Below are positions 44,225-44,559 of a stretch of 44,559 nt of DNA, one piece after another (position 1 is the stretch's first letter; each line of letters begins with the position of its first letter). Origin of the DNA: Bacillota bacterium (GTDB taxonomy: Bacteria > Bacillota > UBA4882 > UBA8346); assembly GCA_023401925.1 (NCBI GenBank), contig JAEXDA010000010.1:1-44559 (forward strand), given 5' to 3'. The notes beneath the pieces were generated by a model. The model ran no database searches. It was not told where the DNA came from and saw only the letters and a program-made list of their open reading frames with translations. The position numbers and the translations under genes are program-made.

Positions 44225-44559
44225 TTTTCCCTCACCCCAGCCGCCTATTCATAGCTATCCGCCCTCTCCCATCACGTCAAAAACGGCTATAGGCGAGGGA
44301 TTCATGCTGTCCATCCTTCCCAAAACCGTCACACAATCCCTATTACTCATCCCCGACATGGTCAACACGACGTTGACCTCACGCGGCCTTGAGTCACGGA
44401 TGAATCACGGCCGTCGGCATACCGAACCACCTAAGAAGCCGACTCCATGGATGGAGGAGGCTGTTCAATCGCGCCAGCACTCCTACGGCGTTTACGGAAA
44501 AACGCCGAGATAGAGGGGTATCGGGGGAACGGTTCCCCCGGGCCGTGGGGTTCCTCGCG
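44225..44559. repeat. Composite hairpin repeats, right-hand type copy 6 (cut by window end)
   Basis: CAGCCGCC/GGCTATAGGCG module at 44230-44300; GGTCAAC/GTTGACC at 44360-44378; AGCC/GGCT at 44437-44462 around CTCCA/TGGAG; GGCGTTT/AAACGCC near 44488-44507; GGGGGAAC/GTTCCCCC near 44523-44540. It runs off the window. From 44041 to 44224 nothing is recognised. Confidence 0.8.

Noticed and set aside
36935..44559. Possible CRISPR array from regularly recurring GC-rich units
   Set aside because: Units are hundreds of bases apart, of unequal length, with no short direct repeat and spacer pattern and no cas genes.

Overview
The window looks like a chromosomal segment of a spore-forming Bacillota (Firmicutes). 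Ribosome binding sites are strong GGAGG types, promoters are sigma-A-like (three have an exact 17-base spacer), there is a Spo0E-like small protein, and GC content is low to moderate. I cannot name the species. No rRNA, tRNA or CRISPR array was seen.

Layout. (1) 1-7.7 kb: long intergenic composite repeats, a decayed MFS transporter, a DUF1284-like protein, an ASCH-domain protein and a RhuM-family protein. (2) 7.4-17.4 kb: a metabolic block of higher GC. A strong promoter with a structured leader drives an HMGL-like aldolase and a 2-hydroxyacid dehydrogenase on the + strand. These converge on a minus-strand set: HpcH/HpaI aldolase, ABC binding protein, two permeases, a second 2-hydroxyacid dehydrogenase and a LarA-like (DUF2088) protein. 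Together they suggest uptake and breakdown of a sugar acid or hydroxyacid; the ABC ATPase is not here. (3) 17.5-32.5 kb: an AT-rich defence island. A self-regulated XRE repressor faces a ten-gene minus-strand operon. Its core (PAPS-reductase-like SspD, DUF4007 SspB, large P-loop ATPase SspC, cysteine desulfurase SspA) matches an SspABCD-type DNA phosphorothioation system. It is joined to a DGQHR (DndB-like) protein, a GIY-YIG nuclease, a PLD-plus-DEAH helicase, a 54-residue protein, a DndD-like SMC ATPase and an unrecognised 181-residue protein. No DndE is seen. The last four genes could be an SspFGH-like effector module. (4) 33-44.5 kb: small accessory genes (DUF1232, FAIM-like membrane protein, XRE, Spo0E-like, second RhuM, MNT/HEPN with a broken HEPN, frameshifted KilA-N) set among many repeats.

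The second striking feature is the repeat family. Roughly 0.3-0.9 kb composite elements occur about ten times, built as chains of hairpins. At the same slot in different copies the stem sequence differs but both arms change together, which points to selection for structure. Other repeats include a 63-bp tandem array, a conserved promoter-leader module shared by two genes, inverted-repeat-bounded elements, and a hairpin cluster between the ABC binding-protein and permease genes.
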